From NCBI RefSeq assembly GCF_018389385.1, contig NZ_CP062698.1, forward strand, positions 1,181,501 to 1,245,500: a DNA stretch of 64,000 bases, written 5' to 3'. This DNA is from Anthocerotibacter panamensis C109. GTDB lineage: Bacteria; Cyanobacteriota; Cyanobacteriia; Gloeobacterales; Anthocerotibacteraceae. This document shows, piece after piece, positions 17,765 to 24,218 of the stretch; the stretch's first letter is position 1, and every line of letters starts with the position of its first letter. Under the pieces are notes generated by a model. It was not told where the DNA came from. It made no database searches and was given only the letters and a program-made list of their open reading frames with translations. The position numbers and the translations under genes were made by a program.

Positions 17765-18037
17765 TTAGTAACTAGTGAAACATGAATAGCCTCGTGCACA
17801 GAGCATTTCTAGGATGGTGAGTGGGTGATTGATGAAGCCCATTGCCATGGCGGGAGTGGTTCCTTTCGCTAATCCATGGTACTCCCTTGACCAGTTATGG
17901 ACCAGGCGCACCACGGTCAGAATTCGCTGCAAGCCCCCTTGGTTTTTACTATAGGTGTTAGTGCGACAGCGAAACGGACTACACCTGCGGCGTAGAGCAC
18001 TATTGAGCGCTTCGTTGTGATTGGCATGGACTTCTGA
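17765..18037 (-). mobile_element. Transposase C-terminal fragment
   Basis: A minus-strand frame of about 90 codons without a start, ending in TAA, reads SEVHANHNEALNSALRRRC, then TNTYSKNQGGLQRI, RLVHNWSRE and TTPAMAMGFINHP. This is the conserved C-terminus of a transposase family frequent in cyanobacteria (HNEALNSALRRR ... LVHNW ... TPAMAMG), usually grouped with IS1-like elements, although the family is given from memory. A stop codon lies just upstream in frame at 18038. The fragment abuts a broken toxin-body copy, which reads through the same DNA in another frame, so an insertion or deletion truncated both. Inverted repeats were not identified. Confidence 0.65.
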
Positions 18038-18300
18038 CTATGGCTCCGCCACGCTTGCTCATAGGGAGCCTTGATCCCCTCCCACACCAGCCCCGGATTC
18101 TGTACTACTGCCTCAGTTGTGCCCTTGAGATGCTTCCAGGTAGACTGTGCTTCTTTGGGATCGCTCACCCAACCGCCCGTCAGATTCCAGGCTCCTTTCG
18201 TCATCGAACCCAAACCCGTGAGTGCATCCTTGCCCCCTTCATAGAGCCCCTTCCCAAAATCTCCTACATGCTCGATGGGTGATTGAGCGGGGTATTCCAC
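17917..18300 (-). pseudogene. Truncated copy of the toxin-body segment
   Basis: The first 80 or so codons, QSPIEHVGDFGKGLYEGG through IKAPYEQAW, almost repeat residues 86-164 of the protein at 19608-20678. The leader that precedes this segment in the full-length protein is missing. After the Trp at about 18055 the frame enters the transposase fragment in the wrong frame and ends in meaningless sequence. It is thus a relic of a third toxin gene, cut at one side by deletion and at the other by the transposable element. The open frame may still be translated, but a functional product is unlikely. Confidence 0.75.
18048..18286. repeat. 239-base direct repeat, copy 1
   Basis: Nearly identical to 20186-20424 in the same orientation, and of exactly the same length with no indel noticed. 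It covers the toxin-body region GDFGKGLYEGG to IKAPYEQAW. The differences are scattered single bases, many silent. The two copies bracket an orphan toxin tip and two immunity-like genes, so recombination between them could delete or exchange those cassettes. Confidence 0.8.
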
Positions 18301-18316
18301 ACTACTCGCGGATCAC

Positions 18317-18859
18317 TTATTCAAGGTAACTCTCGGCTTTTTGTGCTTCAGCGTCAACTTTATCTAGAGCTTCTTCTATCAGTTCCACAATGGGAGATAG
18401 ATTACGGTAGTGTCTGGGAGCGTATCTGGGAAAACGCGTGTATGCAATATGAAAGCACCCATGCTCTGAATAAAAACTTCCTCCCCGTTCATACATGAGA
18501 ATTAAAGGGTCATAGGGGGCTGGAAGAGCTAGCTGTACAACTTCTGGTCTATCCATAATTAGAGCCCAGTGGATATACCATTCACATGTCAAAGCCATAG
18601 TGTTTGGACAAGGGAGCTTCATAAGCTGTTGTTTAAGGTCAGGAAATCTAGCTAGTTCAATCTCTGAATGAAGATCAAAAAACTCAGCGATGTCAAAAAA
18701 AGGCCAGTTTTCAGCGTCAAGAGCATCAGTCCATAGAGTAATCCGTCGTAGATACTCCTGCAACAAAGCTACATGAGATTCTTGGCGAGAATCATTTTGC
18801 TCCCAGTTAATAGTGAGGATTCGCTTAATGGCGGTTTCTACAGGGTTAAAATCTTTCAT
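18317..18859 (-). CDS. Immunity-like protein paired with an orphan toxin tip
   Basis: A 180-residue acidic soluble protein, unrecognised by family. It starts at an ATG that overlaps the upstream TGA stop (TGATG), five bases after AAGGAG; a GTG one codon earlier is also possible. The overlap means it is translationally coupled to the frameshifted toxin-tip sequence at 18859-19232. The body is rich in aromatic and acidic residues (WPFFDIAEFFDLHSEIELA; YDPLILMYERGGSFYSEHG), which is common in polymorphic-toxin immunity proteins. The role as immunity protein is inferred from coupling and neighbourhood, not from a family match. Its base composition is more AT-rich than the housekeeping genes nearby, consistent with transfer. 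Confidence 0.6.
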   Translation of the reverse strand: MKDFNPVETAIKRILTINWEQNDSRQESHVALLQEYLRRITLWTDALDAENWPFFDIAEFFDLHSEIELARFPDLKQQLMKLPCPNTMALTCEWYIHWALIMDRPEVVQLALPAPYDPLILMYERGGSFYSEHGCFHIAYTRFPRYAPRHYRNLSPIVELIEEALDKVDAEAQKAESYLE

Positions 18860-19232
18860 CACTGCTCCTTTCGAGAATTCAATACCGCTCGTATGGACTC
18901 AAGAGTTTTGTCAAGGTTAGAGAGGTCTTCCTTAAAAGTAATCTTCTCCACTGGAAGGTTAAATTTATTCTTCCAGTGCTGAAATGCTTCTTTAAGTGGG
19001 TTAGCATTTGGAGCAAGATCATGAGCCCCAAAGTGCTGATTGTTGGAATGGGTAGAGACCAGGGTCGTTTCCAGGGTCGTTTCATTCTCCGCGTTAAAGA
19101 CTCAAATTCAAGGATGAGGGATGTACCCCCCGGATAAATGGCACTAACATAAATGACACAGCTTATTGCACGGTAAGTCTTGAAAACCTTGCCTGAAGAT
19201 AATCCTAGCCAATTGAACTGACATTTTTTCAA
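18859..19232 (-). pseudogene. Orphan frameshifted toxin C-terminal tip
   Basis: Two minus-strand frames must be joined to read this region. From 19232 the frame runs FNWLGLSSGKVFKTYRAIS to GGTSLILEFES. Near 19098 the sense continues in another frame as FNAENETTLETTLVSTH, then HFGAHDLAPNANPLKEAF and a basic/acidic C-terminus ending SRKEQ, with the stop overlapping the start of the immunity-like gene. No leader or body precedes it; the upstream neighbour is the immunity gene of the next module. This is the arrangement of orphan toxin-tip cassettes in Rhs and CDI loci. A single-base change near 19098 would restore the frame. The toxic activity is not recognisable. Confidence 0.5.
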
Positions 19233-19292
19233 AACCCTGTCACCGCTTCATTTGGACTGTTTTCTCATCTAAATGAGAATGAAAAGACCCTG

Positions 19293-19311
19293 GGGCCGCT
19301 TTCAGCGGCCC
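19293..19311 (-). terminator. Strong hairpin after an immunity-like gene
   Basis: GGGCCGCT and AGCGGCCC form a perfect eight-base stem with a three-base loop. It lies 26 bases after the stop of the immunity-like gene at 19338. Read on the minus strand it is followed by CAGGGTCTTTTC, a weak T-tract, so termination is plausible. Confidence 0.5.
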
Positions 19312-19337
19312 TTGCTCTACCAACAATTCAGGAGAAG

Positions 19338-19607
19338 TTAGCCTTCTCCCACCTTGGCTTGCATCGCTAACCTAATGTCCTCATCGGTATGCAGATACTC
19401 CTCAGGCTCCTCCATCAGGTCAACACCATAGAGGTACATGATTCCGTCCCAAATACGCTTTTTCTCAGACTCAGGGACAAAGATCAAAGAGTCCGTTTCC
19501 GACTGCTGCACAAGCGCATAAGCCCAGCGGTCGGCCGCTTCTCTCGTCATTCGACCAGCAAGCACATTGCGGAAGACATCGCGTACCGCTTCAATATCTA
19601 TTTCCAC
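19338..19607 (-). CDS. Immunity-like protein for the toxin at 19608
   Basis: An 89-residue, strongly acidic protein starting with GTG immediately after the TAA of the toxin-like gene (no intervening base). It reads as a helical domain: VFRNVLAGRMTREAADRWAY, EKKRIWDGIMYLYGVDLM, EEPEEYLHTDEDI. Small acidic proteins encoded directly behind a polymorphic toxin are usually its immunity protein, neutralising the tip in the producing cell. The family was not recognised with certainty. A strong hairpin follows the gene. Binding to the specific toxin tip is inference from position. Confidence 0.7.
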   Translation of the reverse strand: MEIDIEAVRDVFRNVLAGRMTREAADRWAYALVQQSETDSLIFVPESEKKRIWDGIMYLYGVDLMEEPEEYLHTDEDIRLAMQAKVGEG

Positions 19608-20678
19608 TTACCAACTCCCCGTGTAGTTGCCATTGCTATCAAACCGATAGTGCGTTTTGCTACCGTTGTTCAACTCTGGACGAACCTGACGAACAGTACC
19701 TGCATGGTCAACTGTTTCATGCCAGCCGCGTGACCCACCCGATGTGGGATCAAACTCATGAACATACCGGCGGCCAGCCATCTCACCAGCCTTGTTGGCA
19801 GGCTGTACTTCACCATAGTAGCGGAACCGACCGTTCTCAAGTTGCTTGACACCGTCCGCCCCATATTTTTCGGCATAACCGAGATGCCTGGACAAATCAG
19901 CTGCTTGCTTTGAACTCTGCGCTACGCCCTTTGCCGCACTCCTGAAGCTAGCAGCCTTTCCCGGCAGAACGACTGAGCCTACTTCCTTGACAAGCTCTTC
20001 AGTACTTTTGACCGCACCCCCAACTTTACTAGTAACCGTAGCCGCCTCTTCAACCTTCTCCCCCGCCGCTACCGCTTCGGCTAGCTTACTCCCCTTGGCT
20101 AACTTGTCCAGCCCTTTCGTCCCTGCCAAAAAAGAAAGCGCTTCAAACGTCCCACGCCCGAATGCCTCGCCCGGATGTCCACTCTGCCACGCTTGCTCAT
20201 AGGGCGCTTTGATCCCCTCCCACACCAGCCCCGGATTGTGCACTACTGCCTCAGTCGTGCCCTTGAGATGCTCCCAGGTAGACTGTGCTTCTTTGGGATC
20301 GCTCACCCAACCGCCCGTCAGATTCCAGGCTCCTCGTGCCATCGAACCTAACCCTGTGAGTGCATCTTTGCCCCCTTCGTAGAGCCCCTTCCCAAAATCC
20401 CCCACATGCTCGATGGGCGATTGATGCTCGTCTTCCGGTTTGGCTTGAATAGTGGTTTGGGTAGTCGGCTCGTGCTCCTCGGAAGCTTGACTCAAAGGCG
20501 GCTTGCCTGCTATCGCCCGTGTCATCGGGTGCTCATCCGATAGTCTTTGAATGGTAGCCAAGTCCATAGCTGGCACAGGTGGATACCACTGAGCCTTAAA
20601 GGGCACCGGCTCAAAGCTGCTGCTCTTGTGCGTCGGCGTCGGGCTCCAGGCAGGCTTTTTTATTTTGCCAGAGTACAT
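19608..20678 (-). CDS. Leader-bearing polymorphic toxin-like protein
   Basis: A 356-residue protein in three parts. Residues 1-63 are a leader (WSPTPT near 11, FEPVPFKAQWYPPVP, then MDLATIQRLSD and PMTRAIAGKPPLS) that is 48/63 identical to the leader at 22998-24155. Residues 86-265 are an Ala/Gly-rich helical body (GDFGKGLYEGGKDALTGLG, and an Ala/Glu/Lys stretch at 195-230). Residues 270-356 are a compact tip: GADGVKQLENGRFRYYGE, EMAGRRYVHEFDP, GWHETVDHAGTVRQVRPE, and THYRFDSNGNYTGSW. Tips of this type occur at the ends of Rhs-like toxins; the activity is not known to me. The start at 20678 aligns with the other leader; an ATG six codons upstream is in frame. No signal peptide is seen. An immunity-like gene follows at once. 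Confidence 0.75.
   Translation of the reverse strand: MYSGKIKKPAWSPTPTHKSSSFEPVPFKAQWYPPVPAMDLATIQRLSDEHPMTRAIAGKPPLSQASEEHEPTTQTTIQAKPEDEHQSPIEHVGDFGKGLYEGGKDALTGLGSMARGAWNLTGGWVSDPKEAQSTWEHLKGTTEAVVHNPGLVWEGIKAPYEQAWQSGHPGEAFGRGTFEALSFLAGTKGLDKLAKGSKLAEAVAAGEKVEEAATVTSKVGGAVKSTEELVKEVGSVVLPGKAASFRSAAKGVAQSSKQAADLSRHLGYAEKYGADGVKQLENGRFRYYGEVQPANKAGEMAGRRYVHEFDPTSGGSRGWHETVDHAGTVRQVRPELNNGSKTHYRFDSNGNYTGSW
20186..20424. repeat. 239-base direct repeat, copy 2
   Basis: The intact partner of 18048-18286, lying within the body-coding part of the full-length toxin gene. See copy 1 for the comparison. Same orientation, same length. Confidence 0.8.
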
Positions 20679-20737
20679 AAATAGACGTGAGTACATGAGT
20701 ACGCTTAGTGTATTCGTAAATCTTTGGGAAAGTAAAT

Positions 20738-21118
20738 ATGCACGACTACCGTGATTCTAGTGCTAACCCCACAAAATACCGAGGGCTATCTGCTGATATT
20801 GAGCAGCTTTACCAAGTTCTTCAAGCCCATGTGCAGAGGCGGTTGAGCTCGTCTGAGGGTGCCCCGACTCATCAGAATACGGGAACCCTTCCTCCTTGTG
20901 CCCCCCTGGAGCGCCTTTGTGAGACATTCAGCCTGTCAGCATTTGAACGGGATGTGCTGCTTTTGTGTGCTGGAGTCGAGGTACATCCGCATTTTGGAGC
21001 GCAGTGTGCTGCTGCTCAGGACACTGCCATTCCTTATCCCACCTTTGATTTGGTCGCACGCCTCTTCCCTGGTGATATAAAAATAAAACCAAATTTCTGT
21101 CTCACCAACTACGAATGA
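20738..21118 (+). pseudogene. N-terminal remnant of the AAA+ ATPase gene
   Basis: A 126-codon frame whose residues 1-110 resemble the N-terminus of the intact ATPase at 24219: both have LERLCETF or LEHLCETF, then SAFERDVLLLCAG, and YPTFDL or YPTFHL followed by LFP. The similarity stops at about residue 110, before any ATP-binding motif, and the last dozen codons are unrelated. The gene converges on, and overlaps by ten bases, the immunity-like gene at 21109. It stands back to back with the toxin at 20678, 59 bases apart, just as the intact ATPase stands to its own toxin. A deletion appears to have fused the truncated ATPase to the end of the next module. Confidence 0.8.
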
Positions 21119-21723
21119 TTAGACCGGGATTTACGCTGTGCCGAGGGCTTATACTGTTGCATCTGACGCAGCATCGCCGCAGGTCCTTCAGCAGTCAGAT
21201 GTGTATATAAAATGGCATCAGGAACTCCAATATCTCCCATGAGAGAATGAATATTCGTAGACGTCCTGTGCAGGTACTCTCCTTGCTCAATGCCTGTCGA
21301 ATAGCGTGCCCCTTCAGCATAAAGTGTGTCCCAAAAGCGTAACACTGCATCCAGGAAAGGCTGATAGCGATGGGGCGGAGCAGTCCAGTTTGCATTGTAA
21401 TAACAGAGCAAACCCAGCGTACCCCAAGCGGTTTCAAGGGAAGCCTGAAAAATAGGCTCCTCAAGCTCCAGAGGTAGCCTCCCGTCTGCAATCGTTGTCT
21501 TGATAGTTCGCCAGAGTGGATAGCAATGAAAGTTTGGGACGTTGCTGTACAAAGAAGTAGGACCATGTAGCATCAGCAAACCGGGTGTAGTTGCTGTATC
21601 TAGCAGATGGTCTGTATCAATCGTATTTTCCCAGGAATGCCCTTGAGCAAGCTGCCGAACAACTAGCTGGCAGCGCTCCTGAACCTCTGGGTACAAACCA
21701 TAAAAAAATGAGGGGATTTGCAT
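21109..21723 (-). CDS. Immunity-like paralogue 3 (most divergent)
   Basis: A 204-residue member of a three-gene tandem family. Shared landmarks are FYGLYPEVQERCQ near the start, TATTPGLLMLHGPTS, FHCYPLWRTIK, and YQPFLDAVLRFWDTLYAEG. It is the farthest from the toxin and the least similar to its two sisters; the C-terminus ends in a basic tail (SAQRKSRSNHS). A gap of 48 bases separates it from the middle copy. A possible role is immunity to a toxin variant no longer present, as seen with retained immunity genes in other polymorphic systems. The family itself is unnamed here. Confidence 0.65.
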   Translation of the reverse strand: MQIPSFFYGLYPEVQERCQLVVRQLAQGHSWENTIDTDHLLDTATTPGLLMLHGPTSLYSNVPNFHCYPLWRTIKTTIADGRLPLELEEPIFQASLETAWGTLGLLCYYNANWTAPPHRYQPFLDAVLRFWDTLYAEGARYSTGIEQGEYLHRTSTNIHSLMGDIGVPDAILYTHLTAEGPAAMLRQMQQYKPSAQRKSRSNHS

Positions 21724-21771
21724 GTTTTCTCCTTCACGGACTGTCGAAGAATGCTCTTGCCAAAGAAGTGC

Positions 21772-22380
21772 TCATGATTTGATGTAGGAAAGTAAGGTTT
21801 CTATCCCCCCCATCGGTAAAGGGATATCCAAAAGCTCTTCGGGCATGTCCATATTGGCAAGTACGTAGTGCAGGTTATTAGGCGTAGCCCAAAGATCCTT
21901 GCCAGAATTCGATCCAGTAGTGTAACGTTTACCCTCCAAGTAAAGTTCATCCCAAAAGCGTAGCGCCGCTTGTAAAAAGGGCTGATAGCGTTCTGGAGGG
22001 GTAACCCATCTTGTATTCGTGCGACTAATTAGACCAAGTATTCCCCATGCCGTCTGTAAAGAATCAGAAAAAACTTTATCTTCAATCTCAGGTGATAGCC
22101 TCTCTCCAACGATTGCACTCCTAATTAGTGGTAAAAGAGGATATATATGAAAATTAAGCTCACTGCCTAAACCACTGCCAGGATTATCTAGAACTAAAAA
22201 CCCAGGAGTGCTAACAGTATCTAGCACATCACTAGTACCAACAGCTTCTTCCCAAGTTTTACCCCGCTTAAGTGCCATTACAGCCTTTTTGCAACGAGAC
22301 TTCACTTCACTGTAGCGACCATAGAAACAGGTGGGGATTTGCATGGTTTGTCCCTTACAATCGACTAAAGAAGTGCTCAT
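21772..22380 (-). CDS. Immunity-like paralogue 2
   Basis: A 202-residue protein. Its frame starts four bases inside the end of the preceding copy (ATGA overlap), with a second candidate start at MQIPTCFYGRYSEVKSRC, 12 codons on, that aligns with the sister proteins' starts. Landmarks: KSRCKKAVMALKRGKTWEEA, STPGFLVLDNPGSG, NFHIYPLLPLIRSAI, YQPFLQAALRFWDELYLEG, and the C-terminus PMGGIETLLSYIKS, which is identical in the first copy. The 89 bases coding for the N-terminal region differ from the first copy at only three positions while the remainder is far more divergent, pointing to recent partial gene conversion. Confidence 0.7.
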   Translation of the reverse strand: MSTSLVDCKGQTMQIPTCFYGRYSEVKSRCKKAVMALKRGKTWEEAVGTSDVLDTVSTPGFLVLDNPGSGLGSELNFHIYPLLPLIRSAIVGERLSPEIEDKVFSDSLQTAWGILGLISRTNTRWVTPPERYQPFLQAALRFWDELYLEGKRYTTGSNSGKDLWATPNNLHYVLANMDMPEELLDIPLPMGGIETLLSYIKS

Positions 22381-22988
22381 GATTTGATATAGGACAGTAA
22401 GGTTTCTATCCCCCCCATAGGTAGCGGGGCTTGCAAAAGCTCTGTAGGCACGCCCATATTAGCAAGTACATACTTCAAGTTACTAGAGTTTGACCACAGA
22501 TCTGTACCTGTATTAGAGCCGTTGGTGTATCGCTCTCCTTCAGCATACAGTTCATCCCAGAATTTGAGGACAGCGTCAAGGAATGGCTGATAGCGTTCTT
22601 TGAGTGGTTGAATATGATACTCAGGAGTCAAGTGTAGTATGGCAAACCACATTACATTTGTCTGTGCAATCAGCCCGAGTACCCCCCATACAGTCTGCAA
22701 AGAAGCTCGAAAAATCGTCTCTTCTACTTCTGGTAGTAATCGTTTTTCTGTAATAGCTGCTTGAACTTGACTAAGAAGTGGGTAGCAATGAAAGTTCAGC
22801 GTACCGCCAACTAAAGAACTAGGACCATCTAGAACAATAAGACCGGGTGTAGCTATAGTATCGACCATACTACTGGTATCCACAGCCTCTTCCCAAGTTT
22901 TACCCCGCTTAAGTGCCGTTACAGCCTTTTTGCAACGAGACTTCACTTCACTGTAGCGACCATAAAAACAAGAAGGAACTTGCACCAT
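22377..22988 (-). CDS. Immunity-like paralogue 1, next to the nuclease-like toxin
   Basis: A 203-residue protein starting nine bases after the stop of the toxin-like gene at 22998, with AGGAGGT as a strong ribosome site. It opens MVQVPSCFYGRYSEVKSRC and contains TIATPGLIVLDGPSS, NFHCYPLLSQVQAAI and YQPFLDAVLKFWDELYAEG. It carries an eight- to ten-residue insertion (around LTPEYHIQP) absent from its sisters. Being nearest to the toxin it is the likely cognate immunity protein. No enzymatic motif is apparent; the conserved aromatic/acidic pattern is spread over the whole length. Immunity function is inferred from gene order. Confidence 0.7.
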   Translation of the reverse strand: MVQVPSCFYGRYSEVKSRCKKAVTALKRGKTWEEAVDTSSMVDTIATPGLIVLDGPSSLVGGTLNFHCYPLLSQVQAAITEKRLLPEVEETIFRASLQTVWGVLGLIAQTNVMWFAILHLTPEYHIQPLKERYQPFLDAVLKFWDELYAEGERYTNGSNTGTDLWSNSSNLKYVLANMGVPTELLQAPLPMGGIETLLSYIKS

Positions 22989-22997
22989 TCATACCTC

Positions 22998-24155
22998 CTA
23001 TGGTACTGGAACAAGATTGCGTGGCGGGAAGAGCCGCGAACCTTCGGAGATGACAAGGTAAATTAATAACGCTGTTCCGGTCAATCCAGTGATTGCTGAA
23101 ATTTTTTGGACCAAGTTTTGTTCCTGCTGAGATTTTTTAGAAGCTTGAGCAGGAACTGTTACAGGTACGTAATCCCCTTTCCTATACTGATATACAATGA
23201 CTCCAGCTACAGGTGACTCAAAAATATAATAGCCTCCTGGTGCAGGAATGATTCCCTTGGTCCCTGGCTCGGAAGTACTGCCGGGAGTAATGGTGACACC
23301 TGCCTTAGCTAAGATTGCAATGTAGGCTGCCGCTTCTGTTGCTGCAAGACCCTCAGAACCCTTTGGTTTAATTTCATAGAGATGTTGCTTTGATGCGTTC
23401 AGAATATCTGGTTTTGCATCTAATTCTGATTGACTTAGGCTTAACCTTTGTGATGATATCCGCAGTCGCTGCAAGATAGAGGATATCGGTGTAAAGTTTG
23501 TGAATATAACATCTCCTCCAGCATGGGCACCTCTATAGACCTGTGTAATACTACGATGTGCTTGATCCCCAATATAAAAAGGAATCGGTTGATTCCCCGG
23601 CGGATTCCAGCCACCTTTCGGAAATCCTCCTGTCGCGGCACTCAGCGCGGCATTGGGCAGCGGACCTGAGCCTGCATTGATCGCGGCCAATCCCTCAGCC
23701 GCCAAGCCGAGGGCAGGATTGTTAGCATTCGTGCGCATCAACTCATTGAGCACATCCCGTTGCTCTGCGGCAGACAGGCTATTTAAAATCTCTGCCACAC
23801 GACGCGGGTCTGCCCCCGCCATAATCGCCTGCGTCAACGAGCGAACCGCATTTTGGATAGGGGATGTGGCATTGTTTGCCTGGACATCCTTGGCGTTTCC
23901 TTTCTCTGATGCGCTCTCTTCGGGCTGCCGCTGCAACAGAGTTGTCTCGGACTCCTTGGCTTGCACTGATAAAGGCGGCTTGCCTGCTACCGCCCGTGTC
24001 ATGGGGTGCTTATCCGATAGCCTTTGAATGGTCGCCAAGTCCATGACCGGCACAGGCGGATACCACTGAGCATTAAAGGGCACCGGCTCTACCTTGCTCG
24101 TCTGCTGAGCAGGAGTCGGGCTCCAGGTGGATTTATGAACCTTGCCTTGATACAT
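22998..24155 (-). CDS. Leader-bearing toxin-like protein with PD-(D/E)XK-type motif
   Basis: A 385-residue protein. Residues 1-63 are the shared leader (WSPTPA, EPVPFNAQWYPPVP, MDLATIQRLSD, PLS). A linker (64-100) and a helical segment (100-175, AEILNSLSAAEQRDVLNEL) follow. A predicted nuclease core spans about 190-325: D250 in AKPDILN, then E261 and K263 in YEIKPKG, matching the D...ExK spacing of PD-(D/E)XK endonucleases, with later ATEAAAYIAIL resembling the helix after the active site. The C-terminus has a hydrophobic stretch (LTGTALLIYLVI, 358-369) that could be a membrane segment. DNA cleavage is a prediction. Three immunity-like genes follow downstream, and the intact AAA+ ATPase starts 63 bases away on the other strand. 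Confidence 0.75.
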   Translation of the reverse strand: MYQGKVHKSTWSPTPAQQTSKVEPVPFNAQWYPPVPVMDLATIQRLSDKHPMTRAVAGKPPLSVQAKESETTLLQRQPEESASEKGNAKDVQANNATSPIQNAVRSLTQAIMAGADPRRVAEILNSLSAAEQRDVLNELMRTNANNPALGLAAEGLAAINAGSGPLPNAALSAATGGFPKGGWNPPGNQPIPFYIGDQAHRSITQVYRGAHAGGDVIFTNFTPISSILQRLRISSQRLSLSQSELDAKPDILNASKQHLYEIKPKGSEGLAATEAAAYIAILAKAGVTITPGSTSEPGTKGIIPAPGGYYIFESPVAGVIVYQYRKGDYVPVTVPAQASKKSQQEQNLVQKISAITGLTGTALLIYLVISEGSRLFPPRNLVPVP

Positions 24156-24218
24156 GCCGCATTTGACCTGAGCTAAGACACTGCTTTATGGTAGTAGGCG
24201 ACGCTTGGACAATCAAGT

